Translations under genes and position numbers: made by a program | Notes under the pieces: model-generated | What the model was told of the DNA's origin: nothing | The model's input: only the letters and a program-made list of their open reading frames with translations | Databases searched by the model: none | NCBI GenBank assembly: GCA_002633005.1 | Contig: NMRA01000017.1 | Coordinates: 1,486,680-1,550,679, forward strand | Source: Phoronis australis | Lineage: Eukaryota; Phoronida; Phoronidae | Length of the DNA: 64,000 bases | Reading direction: 5' to 3' | In this document: piece after piece, positions 1 through 10,905 of the stretch | Layout of the letters: every line of letters starts with the position of its first letter | Position numbering within the stretch: the stretch's first letter is position 1

Positions 1-435
1 TCCTCATTAGAGATCTGGTGAATGGTTTGCTCTTGGATAGCAGTAATAGGTCTAAGGTTGGGGTTACGATGATCCTTAATTCTGGTTGATAACTGGAGAC
101 CCATCTCACCGATATAGTTGTCAGTACACTCACCACACTTGTCTGCGTAGATCACATCACACCTCTCGAGGGGATGACACATCTTTCACTGATGGGAGGA
201 TGGACCGAATAGTGTTAAACGGTTTGTGAAAAAACTTGATGTTGTGTTTACGGTAGATAGTCTGAATCCTTTCGGAGACACCTCTGACAGAGGGAATATA
301 CACAGGGAAGTTGATGATTGGAGGATCAGGGGGGTCATTCTGTCGTGGTCATTCCTCGTTACGTACATTGAACATCTAGTCACGATGTTCGTTGACATGC
401 AATGCTTGTTTCACGTGACGCTCGTTTCAGCTTCA
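1..435 (-). mobile_element. Penelope-like element 3' fragment with GIY-YIG endonuclease region (left arm)
   Basis: Read on the minus strand, this stretch encodes the end of a Penelope-type polyprotein. A linker resembling IPxVRGxS is followed by a conserved LFxPSS/ILPSVKD-type segment, then a cysteine-bearing core CGECTDNYIGEMGLQLSTR, which is the GIY-YIG endonuclease signature layout (Y-I-G with downstream R and H). The frame is not fully open. The fragment runs off the left window edge. It pairs as an inverted repeat with the plus-strand copy at about 527-905. Penelope elements use a reverse transcriptase plus this endonuclease to insert; this copy lacks the RT part within the window and should be inert. 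Confidence 0.8.
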
Positions 436-905
436 CATCAAATCGCCATCTGTCTCACAAAAAATCTGTAGTACGGACTCTACTCAACAGTGCCAAGATA
501 CTTGTTTCTGATGACAACGAAAGAGAAGCTGAGGTTCGTCACGTGAAACGAGCTTTGCTTTCCACTGGATATCATGACTGGATGTTGTACATTATGAGGA
601 ACGACCACGACAGAGTGACCCCTCTGATCTTCTGATCATCAATTTCTCTGTGTGTATTCCCTATGTTAGAGGCATCTCCGGAAGGATTCACACTATCTAC
701 CATAAACTCAACATCAAGTTGTTTCACAAACCGTTTAACACTATTCGGTCCATCCTCCCATCAGTGAAAGATGTGTCATCCCCTCGAGAGGTGTGATGTG
801 ATCTACGCATACAAGTGTGGTGAGTGTACTGACAACTATATCGGTGAGATGGGTCTCCAGTTATCAACCAGCATGAGGGTCAAGGATCATCGCAACTCCA
901 ACTAA
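430..905 (+). mobile_element. Penelope-like element 3' fragment (right arm, RT C-terminus plus GIY-YIG region)
   Basis: On the plus strand the peptide HKKSVVRTLLNSAKIL is typical of the Penelope region between the RT and endonuclease domains. It is followed by IPYVRGISGRI and, from about 780, CGECTDNYIGEMGLQLST, the GIY-YIG core. The reading frame shifts and carries stops, so this is a relic. It ends abruptly near 905, where homology to the left arm stops. The region from about 527 to 905 is the reverse complement of 1-435 with many substitutions, leaving a spacer of roughly 90 bases between the two arms. Confidence 0.78.
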
Positions 906-1953
906 AAAGGCTAAATTTAAGGTGTAGTGTAAGTGAGTAGCAAAAAATAAAAAAAACAGAACCAATGATTGGTCTTGGCTTTTTGAAAATGTGGGTTTAA
1001 ATTTGAAGTCATGTCCATAAGGAGAGCTCAGCATGAGTTCCGAGGTGCATTGTTTCAGTGAGGTATGGCGGAAAGGTGGTTTCTTCCTAAGCTCAGGATA
1101 TGGTGGGAGTAGGGCCAACTTTAATGCCTGTTTCAAACGACAAAATGATTGAAAATTTCAACCACACAGACGGTGTCCAATGCCGTGAGTACACCTAAAC
1201 ACGTTGGTGACGCAGCAACTGAGCAATTGAGAGTAGGCGCTATAACACGTATTGTTGCGTTATTCATTCCGTTCTCTATAGGGCAATTATGATGGTGAAG
1301 GTATATTCATCACTTCTGATCTCCTGAAATTTAGCCACCAAACATTCAGTTGCCCTTTTGTCTAGTGCGCGGTTTCTTTGAAAATCTCGTCTGCATTGTC
1401 CTTATATCAGAAGCACCAATTTTGAGGAAAGGTAGACCTCAATGAACTTTATTTGCTTTAATTTGCTGATGCTATTGTTCAATTTCATTCATATTTAAGT
1501 CAAAAGAATCTCCCACCCCTTCTGTTTGGCTACACCACTTAAAAAAAATGTATGGGAAAATCATATAAAATACAAATTTAGGATGAAATAGAGTGGTTTT
1601 TGGACAAACCTGCTTATTAATGTAGCTATAAGCCATCTTTCATCCAAAAAAAGTGAACTTTTGATTTAAATCGCTTTTGATTTAAAGTGACAACAGACAG
1701 TTGGTTATCCCCCAAGACCATGTTTGGCACATAAAATGACGCACCATTACAAGGCAACTTGTAGACCCTGGTCTCAAGCAGAAACAAAAATGTTTTTTAG
1801 ATGCCTAGAAATCACCTGCAATTTGACCAATTCCAAAACTAAGTGGTTTAAATCAATACGTGGTTTTGTGAAGGTAGGCGGTTATACAGCCTCTTGGAAT
1901 GTTTGGCACCTCAGTTGTACAAATTGAAACTGAACATAGTTTGCTTATTTTAG
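906..1953. other. Unassigned, probably intron or intergenic
   Basis: No supported exon, RNA gene or repeat was recognised here. It is AT-rich and has short open frames on both strands with no recognisable peptide. Because the next exon (1954) starts with a splice acceptor, part or all of this is likely the intron upstream of it; the Penelope relics would then lie in the same intron or beyond. Confidence 0.4.
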
Positions 1954-2646
1954 ATCCGACCTTTTAAGAAGGCCCACTTTAACAGAGACAAAGACACAGA
2001 ATTACTTCACTTGTCAAAATACTTGAAGGCAATCTCATCTGAAAAGGATTTCACTGAACTAAACCACAAGAAGTGGGAAAAGTAAGTTATCTGCCTGGTT
2101 GTACTAGAATAGTGTTATTGGAGATTCAGGTAATGTTTTACATATTATTTGATACATGAATGCCATAACAGTATAACCTTCTAGGTTTTGCTTTAAGTTC
2201 TCCCCATCTGTCGGAGCTATCTGATAAAGCGCCATGAGTTCATTTTCAGTAACCACAATTCCTTGAAGTCACTGACAGAAGCAACCCTTGAGCATACCAG
2301 AATTGAAAGCTCGGTCCACTTCAACATGCTTTTTGGTGTAACCTTCATGAGATTTATTGGAATACATATATGAGATCTATAGGCCAACCACTGTTGTGCG
2401 TCCTTGTGGCGGTATCATTTTTGACACACATCTTTTTCTGTCCGACTGTTTTAGATTGACTGTTTACCCATCACTGTCAAAAATGGCATGTTAATGGTGC
2501 AGTGTTGGCTGCAATATGGTTTTATGATGTTGAGTGGCATAAAGGGATTTGCCTATTTTGTCTCATTCAGGTATCGACCAGCCAAACGACAAAGATTAAG
2601 TGAGGAAGATGCTGATGTACATGAAAGCAATAGCAGAATTAGCTAA
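1954..2646 (+). CDS. 3' end of an unrecognised gene (last two exons)
   Basis: Exon 1954-2081 follows a TTGCTTATTTTAG acceptor and ends at a GTAAGT donor. Exon 2571-2646 follows TCTCATTCAG and ends with TAA. The phases match: two bases AA at the first exon end join G of the next to make a lysine codon. The 67-residue tail begins [20 protein letters not shown] and continues through a charged helix-like stretch to [16 protein letters not shown]. The PAKRQR run is a plausible nuclear localisation signal, so a nuclear protein is a reasonable inference. I do not recognise the family. Upstream exons are not identified and probably lie left of the window. A candidate AATAAA polyadenylation signal is at about 2838. 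Confidence 0.6.
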
Positions 2647-4549
2647 CTAAAAAGCTTTAAATGGAAACCGCTACTTGTGTTTTTGTTGGATAACTCTTGC
2701 TGCGATGTTTACTTCCTAGACAAATCATTATGTATTGCTTTAGACTGGAGATTTGTTAAGTGCTCTTAGAACACATTAAATGTTATTTAGCCGGCTACCT
2801 TTGGCAGCCACTAAATATTAATGATTGCATCTCAACAATAAATCTCTCTTGTTGGCTCATTCTTACAGTTTGTATTACATTTACACTGTTTACCATGAAC
2901 ATTAGGATACAGGTCAGTGCCCATTCTCTCTCTGCTCAAATCATTGTGTATGGTAGTGTTTAAAATTGGTGCTTTTAGTGGCATAAAACTGCAAATTCAA
3001 AAGTGATTATACTGGTTTGAGAGGGTTTATTGCGCTAAAAGTATCAGGGAACAATGCAATTTGACTGAAAAGGCAAAGACAATTGCCTAACACACAGATG
3101 AGTTAAAAATGCTGGAAACTATGGCTATGACATTCCCGAAAATGTCACCACTGCTGAGGACAGTGACAATCACATCAAGGCTATCACAAGGACATTGATG
3201 ATGACAGATGTGAGCTTGAGATTAAACATTGAGTCATTGCAGGTGAAGGCTTATACAGTGCATGTCAATAGATGAGACAGTGTGGAATGATCAGTTGGTA
3301 AAAGGACAATCATCAGAATATCTTAATTACATCATTTTTTGGTTATTGTAAGATTAAAGAAACGGGCAATCGCCGCACAAATAAAAAGTTCATGTTCACT
3401 CAACCTTTCATCTATTCCTAAGCCATCATCAGGATAGTATATGCAATAAGACAGCAAGTGTTGAATACCATTCAAGTAACGTCCATGTAGTGAAAAGTGA
3501 GTAGCAAGGGATACAGGGAATAGTAAGTAAGTCATATTAAGTATGATGGTGCCGCGACTATTTGAATATGCTATTTGCTTGAGGACTATTTCACGTCCAT
3601 TTTAACTAAATATTCCTTAGTAGTGGCTAGTAGATCACCTTAGTCAAAAAAAGACAAATACATAGAGTGCATAACATTAATTCTTGTGGATGACCCCAAG
3701 ATGGAATGGTGAGGCGTTCACCACTTTTGGGAACACCAAAAACAAAAAGAAGTGAATGTAACAAAAAGAATAGATAATTGACATCAGTGAGTAAGTAATA
3801 CTGATATTTGAGAAATCATAGGAAATAAATTTTAAATAACACTAAAGGAGAACTTTGTGGCGAACATTCTATTAATTCTTAAACCAACCAAGTTGGGCTG
3901 ATACGATCTTGAAGTTTTGCCGAGCCGGCAAGTGGGAGAGTGGGACAATGAGCGCATGCACCATTTTCAAATTCGCAATTTTAGGGTTGGGCAACCTCAA
4001 TAAAGTTGACCCCTTAGTTTATTTTTCGTTTTTGCCTACTGGACACGGGAAATGATATGTTCTGCCTATACAATGCGTACATGTACACAGTTGCGTGAAC
4101 ACCTGCAATGCATATAGACGTATACAGTGGAGCTTACTTGTGCTGGATAACGGAATATCACTGTTAATGTCCTCAAATCTCCAAAGGTGGATCATTCCCC
4201 ATTGAACCCATAACCCGCATGTCATGACTTATTGTTCCCCAGATAGTATCATTCAAAAATTAGAAACAGGAACTATAGCGACACCTGTATCATCTGCATT
4301 CCGTCAAATTATGTTGCACTCTAAAAAAAGTCATTCGTGTAAATGATACGTGACAAGGTGCCTACGATGAACATGTGTGGAACAGTTGTTGAACCCGCCG
4401 GAACGAAAATGATCGAGTGATGCAGGCTACTAAGCCTGAGAATGATCATTAAGCTTATCTTAGACAAGTTTTCGAATATATTGAGAAACGGGATCAGATA
4501 GAAATGGGTGTAAGTATCGACTGGAGTAAGGATCATCTTTTTTATGGGT
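2647..4549. other. Unassigned intergenic stretch
   Basis: It contains the presumed 3' UTR of the preceding gene and then AT-rich sequence with scattered short frames. A 50-codon open stretch near 3105-3275 looks slightly peptide-like but has no flanking splice sites that make a gene. Nothing else is supported. Confidence 0.4.
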
Positions 4550-6185
4550 ACACATAAATATATGTGGGTGCAATTGCCGTCTGTCCCGGCGACCGTGTCC
4601 GCTGAAGTAACTCCTAAAAGGTTTGTAGGATATTGTTCAAATTTGGCGGATGTGTTCCTATGAAGATGGTCATATGATGACCCGACTACAGCGGCCTCCT
4701 TAGTCGATGAGCGCTCCCAGCCTAAAATATAGGGGGGCTCGAATCTTTCTATGTGCGGATCGACCTTTCACTGAAAGAAATGAACGAGGAGTAAAAAGAA
4801 AGAAAAATGGCCACTTTAGGTTCACGTCCACGAATTTTATATCTGCGCCGACTTCCCGTGGATTTTGTGCACTTTCGTCTCGTTTACTCGGACTTTTTTG
4901 TTTCACTGAGGTGAACCTTTTTGCCCAATTCTCCAAATTGGGAACCCCCGGGTGCGTCCATTCTTAGTGCGAGTAACCTTTGTTTTTAAGTTTGCCTATG
5001 TATCTTCGGAGTTCCTTGATGAGAGTTTTCATGAAATTTGGCAAATGGGAAACGACGATGCCATTTCATTTTCCGACGGCCATTACATCACATTGTGTCC
5101 CTTTTTGTTATTTTCAGTCCGTTTTCTCAGTGGCATCCCCCTGATCTCTACATGTATATGCCAAGCCGCTCAAAAGGATCATGAAAATTAGTTGCAGGTA
5201 CGGGTACGTACTGAGTAGATATGTTCCGAATCATTGACGATAAGACTGTGGCTGACGTTGATAGTTTCGGACGGGTCCCAGTACTCTGCTTCTCACTATA
5301 TAGTGGCATTTTTTGCATCCAAGGCTGCATCTCCTTAAGTATTTGAACTGGGATCTTTGTGAAATTCGGCAGCTTTGGAGCAATCGAACTATAGCTGTGC
5401 CCCCTAAAATATTTATAGTGGCAATTTTTATCTTTTTACGTTTACCTCTGTAGCATGACTTAGTGAAATTTGGCAAATAGGTTTCCATTTTCGAACGGAT
5501 TTGGTGTATTTTGCACCTCCTAGTGGTCATGTTTATTATTTCAAATTCGTCTTTGGCGCCGCCAATTACTATCCGTCAAATTCAGTAGCCTAGTTCAAAG
5601 GATCGAAACTTAGTGGTTGCGAATCCTAATGACTGAGAAGGCCATAACTGACGCTGATTTTCGGATAGGTGCAACAACTGTGACGTGCCCTTATGGTGAT
5701 TTTATTTTTTGTGACTATGGTTGTAGCTATAGACATCTGTCTAATGCCTCAGCCCTTGATTCATTTGCAGGACTAGTCCTTTGAGTCTGTAGGCCGACAG
5801 CCACAGCCCACGACGTTTTAGCCGTCTTTGACTACCGCTGTGTCACCTACTAGTGGCAGTTTTAGTTCTTAAGTTTGACTCTGTATCTTCAGAGGTCCTT
5901 GAATTCATTCACTAAATTGTTAGGCAAGTTTCTGTTATAAGAACTGCAACACCGTTTTCATTTTGGGATGAATGCGAGTTCTGTGTTCTCTGCTTCTGCA
6001 TGTGCAAAACTACCCAGAGAATCGTTGTAAAAAATGGCATATTTGTTAGCACTTACGAGAGCGCGACTGCTGCTTCTAGTGAACACCTTGCGAGATCACA
6101 ATATAGTATATTCCTATTGACTTGACAAGGACGGATTCGACTACTGTGCCTCCTAGTAGGGGGCCTATTTGTTTTTTACGTTTGC
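4550..6185 (-). repeat. Modular dispersed repeat with CTCF-like motifs, copy A
   Basis: This is a run of degenerate units of about 110-150 bases. Each has the order (minus strand) TTCATGAAATTTGGCA-like segment, a spacer, then a CCACTAGGxGGxGC-like segment. Clear examples are GCACCTCCTAGTGG at 5513-5526, CACCTACTAGTGG near 5843-5856, and CCTCCTAGTAGGGGG near 6147. The same units occur in plus orientation at seven other places in the window. The left end near 4550 resembles the CATATTTATATGTGG end of the copy at 39720-39945. The copy is interrupted by a small element at 4715-4950. No coding potential was seen. Confidence 0.7.
4715..4950 (-). mobile_element. Short non-autonomous element ending in GGGGGCTCGAA (copy 1)
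   Basis: Its ends carry AGGGGGGCTCGAATC on one side and GGAACCCCC on the other. On the minus strand the interior contains the shared block CAAAAAGGTTCACCTCAGTG followed by AAACAAAAAAGTCCGAG. Copies 2 (6202-6400) and 3 (30482-30689) share this block, the GATTCGAGCCCCCC end and the GGCTGGG outside it. No ORF is present. It looks like a MITE-like element inserted in the modular repeat. Confidence 0.65.
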
Positions 6186-6201
6186 CTCTGCATGCAAGCA
6201 C

Positions 6202-6400
6202 CCAGGGGGGGGCTCGAACGAGCCCCCCATTTGGCGAAGTGGGTAAAAAGGTCCGCCTCAGAGAAACAAAAAGTCCGAGAAAACAAGACTAAAGTCCACT
6301 AAAAAGGCGCCGACGCACAGTTTTTTTAGTCCTCCCGCTTTTTTGTTAGCAAAAGATCCACTTTGTCAAAGATTCGAGCCCCCCCATATTAAAGGCTGGG
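6202..6400 (+). mobile_element. Short non-autonomous element ending in GGGGGCTCGAA (copy 2)
   Basis: The sequence begins GGGGGGGGCTCGAACGAGCC, itself a small hairpin, and ends GATTCGAGCCCCCCC then ATATTAAAGGCTGGG. Inside is the shared block GGTAAAAAGGTCCGCCTCAG. It is about 200 bases long, close in size to the copy at 30482-30689. No coding capacity is visible. Confidence 0.68.
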
Positions 6401-6882
6401 TAAGCGCATGCTCTGTATCGTTGGTGTTCCTTTACACCTTCCCAATTTCGGACGGAATCTAATGACCATTTTTAAATTATGATACTAAAAATACCCCTAG
6501 AACCACACCGCTTGCAGTGCGGTCCTTGATGCACTTCATCGCTCCACGTTGCTCTCACGCTGAATACCAAAGTTAGCGGTTTTCATGTTCTCGGGGAAAC
6601 TGGTTGGCGAAATGTATTTAATTGAATAACGCAGTGTTCTCAGGTACCCGGTGATGAAGGGTAAACCGCTGTCGTCTTGAGCTGAAATCAAAGGAGGTTT
6701 TCCAGCGAGATTATCTTTTTTCGCAGTATGTCATCGTGGCCGCAAATAGCCTTAGCGAGAAAAGAATTTATATTTTTTCTGATTACATTGGAAGACACTA
6801 GTTGATGGTAACTGCTAGTTTTCCGTTGAGCCACTCTTTAAACGTATAAATTAGACGAACCCATAAGAAAATATTCAGTAGG
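6401..6882. other. Unassigned stretch
   Basis: No supported gene, repeat or RNA was seen between the small element and the CCTATAGG simple sequence. Confidence 0.4.
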
Positions 6883-6935
6883 ATCCAAAAGGATCCTATA
6901 GGATTCCTATAGGATCAAGATTTCCTATAGGGAAC
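6883..6935. repeat. Palindromic simple sequence (TCCTATAGGAT), left of the retroelement
   Basis: Degenerate copies of the self-complementary core CCTATAGG separated by AT or GAT, for example GGATCCTATAGGATTCC. The same simple sequence continues at 9356-9480 on the other side of the retroelement, with further patches at 9640-9690 and 10160-10350. Confidence 0.8.
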
Positions 6936-9385
6936 GGGTCTGGCTTTTCTCCTGCGTTTCATCCAGCAAAGTGACCACAGTGATGAATCTGAAAGAAACC
7001 TCCTCATCCAAACAACTAGATGGACTTTGCAAGACAGCTGAACAGGACAGTCAATTCTCTACAGCAGAGGTTGCGGATGCTATCAAAACTTGCAAAGAGG
7101 GTGCCCCTGGCCCCGATGGCGAGAGAGTCCTGAAACTCAAGTCTTTGCCTGACTTTCTGCTGGCTGTTGTGAAGTCCTACAACGTCAGTTTGGCCACTGG
7201 AATCATCCCTCACATCTGGACAGATGCCTTCTTAATTCCTGTACCAAAACCTGGAAAAGACCATCGTGCACTCAAGGGATATCGCATCATAGTGATGCAG
7301 AACGTCATTGGAAAAATCCCTGAAAGGATCATGGCGCAAAGAATCACCAAGTTAATTGAACCCTGGCTCCTCCCAGGAATGGGTGCTTATCGACCTGGTA
7401 GAGATTCATGGGCCAACGCAGCTTCTGTTGCGGATGAGATATGGCAAGGTTTTGAAAACAAAGAAAACACTCTCCTCGTTGGCCTTGATCTAGAAGATGC
7501 GTACAATTCTGTTCAACTTCCAAAACTTGCGGATGGCATGCTTCATCTCGGTATTCCTGTACGATGCATTAGATGGGTGATGAGTGCCCTCAACAGCCGG
7601 CGATGCATGCTAAAACATCGTACATGGCGTTCAGAATGGGTATCTGTCAACACAGGCTTACCCCAAGGTTCACCTCTGTCCCCAGTGCTGTTCAATATCT
7701 ACACCCTCCCACTCGCCAGACTGAACCGCGCTGACTGCCGACTTCGCACCTTTGCAGACGACATGCTGCTGTCATCGCAAGGACAAACACATCATGAGAT
7801 TCTCCACAAAGCACAGTCTTCATTGATAAAAATATGCGAGTTTTGTGCTACCAGCGGAATGAGCTGCAATGGAGACAAATGTGAAGCTCTCTTCTGTACT
7901 CTGGACAATCGCCTCAGTGTTGATGATTTCCCTTGCCCTACCTACGATGGGAAGTTGATTGCTACATCTGACCACATGCGTCACTTGGGTGTAGAACTTG
8001 ACCGCAGGCTCAACTTCACAACTCAAGTTAACAGTATGATCAGCCGTGCCAACAGAGGAATCAATGCCCTTAGGGCTGCGGCTGGTCGGAAGGCGGAGGA
8101 AAGGCACCTCGTCATGCTTTATAAAGCCCTGGTCACTTCGATCTTCGACTACGCTCTCCCCATGATCAACATCAGTAAAAATCAAATCAACAGACTTGAG
8201 AGGCTCCAGAACATTGGTCTTCGCGTCATCACTGGATGTACGAGAACTACGTCAGTCACAGCATTACGTTACCTTGTCGGTATTCCCAGCATTGCAGACA
8301 GACAATCCCTTCTACAAGGTATTACTGTAGCCAAGGCTGTTCAAAGCCCCTTCCATCCATTACACAGTCAAGTGAAGACTGCACTTGACAGGTGCGTGAA
8401 CCCCGTCCCTGCAACAGAAACTTATGGACTTCGTCCTAGACCTTTTCGCAATGCCTCCCACCAAAGACTTAGCAGGTGCTCGTGGACTGTCGCTGCTGTT
8501 AACGCAACCATGGGTCTCATCGGCGAACACATGATCGCGCAAGATGCTGCTTGGCTGCCAGTACAAGAACTTGGTGAGGAACCGAATGTCATCATTGCTT
8601 TCAACAGGGAAGCTCGGGAATGGCCTCCTGGAGTAGCCCAAGCATTGTGCCGTCAGCAATGGCGTGATCTTGGCGGTATTAATGCCATCATTGTAGCAAC
8701 TGATGGATCCTTCGATGGTGAAACTAATCGTGCGGGATGGGGTTATCAAATACGCTGTGCTAACAACGTCATTGCGGAAGGTAGTGGCTGCCACCATGTA
8801 TACACAAGCAGTACGCGGATGGAGTTTGAGGCTATACAACGTGCCCTAACTAAGCTGTCACTCCTAGACCTGGAGAATCACACCATTATCTTTGCCACCG
8901 ATTCTATGGCAGTGTTGATGAAAGTTTAATCTGGAAACCTCCCAGCCAACTGGGGTGTCTTCCGATCACGCCATCCTCATCATGTAGTGATCTGATCTTT
9001 CGTACCTGATCACGCCGGTGTCTTGATTAATTAGCATGCAGATTACCTCGCTGGCTCATGCACCACCAACCAACCCCTCTACTTATATTCGGCTGACGTT
9101 AAGCTGCTGGCCCGCAAACGCAACCTCGAGCAGACTGCATCCCAACTGGCTGAGTTCAATGGTGGCAGCCGACTGCTCGAAGCCGGTATTATTTATGGCC
9201 ATGCTGCGAAGAGTCACAAGAAGAGCCGTGCCCGAGTGCTGTCTTATCGAATGCTTACAGGCAACGTCAGCCCTGGAGTTCTGCGCCTTCTGCTGTCACG
9301 GGGATGGTCTGGGGAGGGGATTAATGCACCAGCATATCCCCAATGATCCTGTCCGTGACAGGTATTACAGGTATTACAGATTTCC
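6936..9385 (+). mobile_element. 5'-truncated non-LTR (LINE) retrotransposon
   Basis: The element contains a reverse transcriptase and a C-terminal RNase H region but no upstream apurinic-type endonuclease, so it is truncated at the 5' end. Its 3' end is marked by a short direct repeat, ACAGGTATT twice, running into CCTATAGGAATT simple sequence. That same simple sequence flanks the 5' end. RT plus RNase H in one ORF is typical of the I/Jockey-related groups; which clade cannot be fixed by eye. Confidence 0.85.
6971..9346 (+). pseudogene. LINE ORF2-type reverse transcriptase / RNase H, broken by in-frame stops
   Basis: An open frame of 652 codons starts at 6971 (a GTG; the true start is lost with the 5' truncation). 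Motifs in order: GAPGPDG near residue 46; PVPKPGKDHRALKGYR; motif A LVGLDLEDAYNSV with Asp near residue 173; GLPQGSPLSPVLFNIY; the catalytic FADD box at residue 261 (usually YADD); thumb-region HLGVELDRRL. An RNase H fold begins at about 573 with TDGS, Glu in MEFEAI and TDSMAV. The frame is closed by TAA at 8927 but stays readable, without a frameshift, to 9346. It is interrupted again by TGA at 8993 and TAG at 9032, which fall in the RNase H tail around VPDHAGVLIN. Stops where Trp and Glu/Gln would be expected point to simple point mutation, a fairly young dead copy. Confidence 0.88.
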
Positions 9386-9480
9386 TACAGGAATTCCTAT
9401 AGAAATTCCTATAAGAATTCCTATAGGAATATTGATTTCCTATAGGATCAATATAACCTGTAGGAATTCCTATTGAATTT
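9356..9480. repeat. Palindromic simple sequence (TTCCTATAGGAA), right of the retroelement
   Basis: Repeated AATTCCTATAGGAATTCC-like units in which CCTATAGG and GGAATTCC are each self-complementary. It directly abuts the retroelement 3' end. Confidence 0.8.
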
Positions 9481-10159
9481 TTTTTTCACAAATTTGAAGT
9501 CTAAACATTTTAACAAACAAATAGCCTAAGAGTATATAATAAAATATCAATTTGTTTTTATCTTATTTCAGCTCTTCTGAGTCATTATTTTTTGTAAATT
9601 TTAATATTCAGGCGAGTCTTAATACATGTATGTTAATTGCTTCGTAGAATCCTACTGAACTTCCTATAGAATCCTATTGAACTGCCTACTGGGTATATTC
9701 AACTCTTGTACGAATTTATTTCTAGTGTTTTAAATTATAATGTTGTGTCTAAACTTCTAAGGAAACGTTTTGATTATGTGTCTGGCTTAGTGGCTAAAAT
9801 GAACCGTTTCTCAAGTGGACAACAAATGTCACTGAAACGCAATTCAATGAATCTTTACAGCAATTAAAACACTCCACATGAGCTTACAACTTTGACTATC
9901 AGAGAGCAACATAACATTCAGCATTTAAATATTAAGTTACTTGAACATGTTTTTAAAAAGCAAAAAAGAACACACAGGTCTTTTGTAGCCCCAGTTTAGT
10001 ACACCATTTGTAACATATATAGATATTCTGCTGTAGACCTTATTCAAGAACAGAGTAGACTGCTGTACAAAAACTTTGAGGTTACATGTGTTCCAGTTGA
10101 ATTTGTTTTGTTGAAAATACTGTTGCTTTATTGTATTATGTATGCATTGAAAATGTCAT
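9481..10159. other. AT-rich stretch with no gene
   Basis: Very AT-rich. It contains a small patch of TCCTATAGAATCCTA-like simple sequence at 9640-9690. No exon or RNA was recognised. Confidence 0.45.
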
Positions 10160-10350
10160 GCTAAGAATTCCTAGTGGATTTCTTAAAAGTCTGATAAGAA
10201 TTTCTATAGGGTTTCTTATAGGATATCCTAGATGATTCGTGTAGGATATCTGGCCAAAATCCAATTGGATTCCTATTGGATCCTATAGGATATCCTAAAG
10301 GATTCCTATAGGAATTCCTATAGGAATCCAATGGGAAACCCTATTGGAAT
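10160..10350. repeat. Palindromic simple sequence (CCTATAGGAATTCC), distal patch
   Basis: About a dozen degenerate units such as GGATTCCTATAGGAATTCC. It is the same simple repeat that flanks the retroelement 0.7 kb upstream. Confidence 0.8.
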
Positions 10351-10905
10351 TTTTCGTTAGGGAATTCAGTCGGTTATGCCATCTTGTGGTCCTCATATAT
10401 ACCTAATGTTTCTCCTTTTTCCTGGAGAGGGCAGAATTACACAGCAGCCTTGAAAGAGTTTGACTGTCGGTTCGAATTCAGAATAACATGTTGTATCCTA
10501 GGTTTGGGTAACCTGTTGGTTCGGTTGTCTTCGAACTTGACTATTACAGCGCTGAGATGATGAACTAATGGTAATAACTGGTAACGGAACTAAAGTCTTC
10601 ATTACCGCTTAGCTCAGATTCTTATCTTTTTTGGTGACTTCCCCCTGTCGGTTTCTGAGAACCACCAGTGCAACAATGTGGCGGTGGGTGCCGCTTGGGA
10701 GGACTCCTACTCCCTCTAGTGCCGTCAGCCAAAGACTGTAATCAACTGTACCTCGGACTTATGTAAACTGATAAAGACTGTGCATTACACAGTTCAATAG
10801 GCTGGGTCACATCACGGATATTGGTCAACTGATAATACATTATATCTACCTGTTTTCACGAGGAAAAATTCAAGCTCGTGAGATGTTGTTTAACCCCTGA
10901 AAACA

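Noticed and set aside
3105-3275. Peptide-like open stretch (YDIPENVTTAEDSDNHIK)
   Set aside because: Opens after a stop with no start or splice acceptor that gives a gene; likely chance.
8360-8839. 159-codon minus-strand open frame
   Set aside because: It is the antisense shadow of the reverse transcriptase/RNase H frame and has no recognisable protein features.
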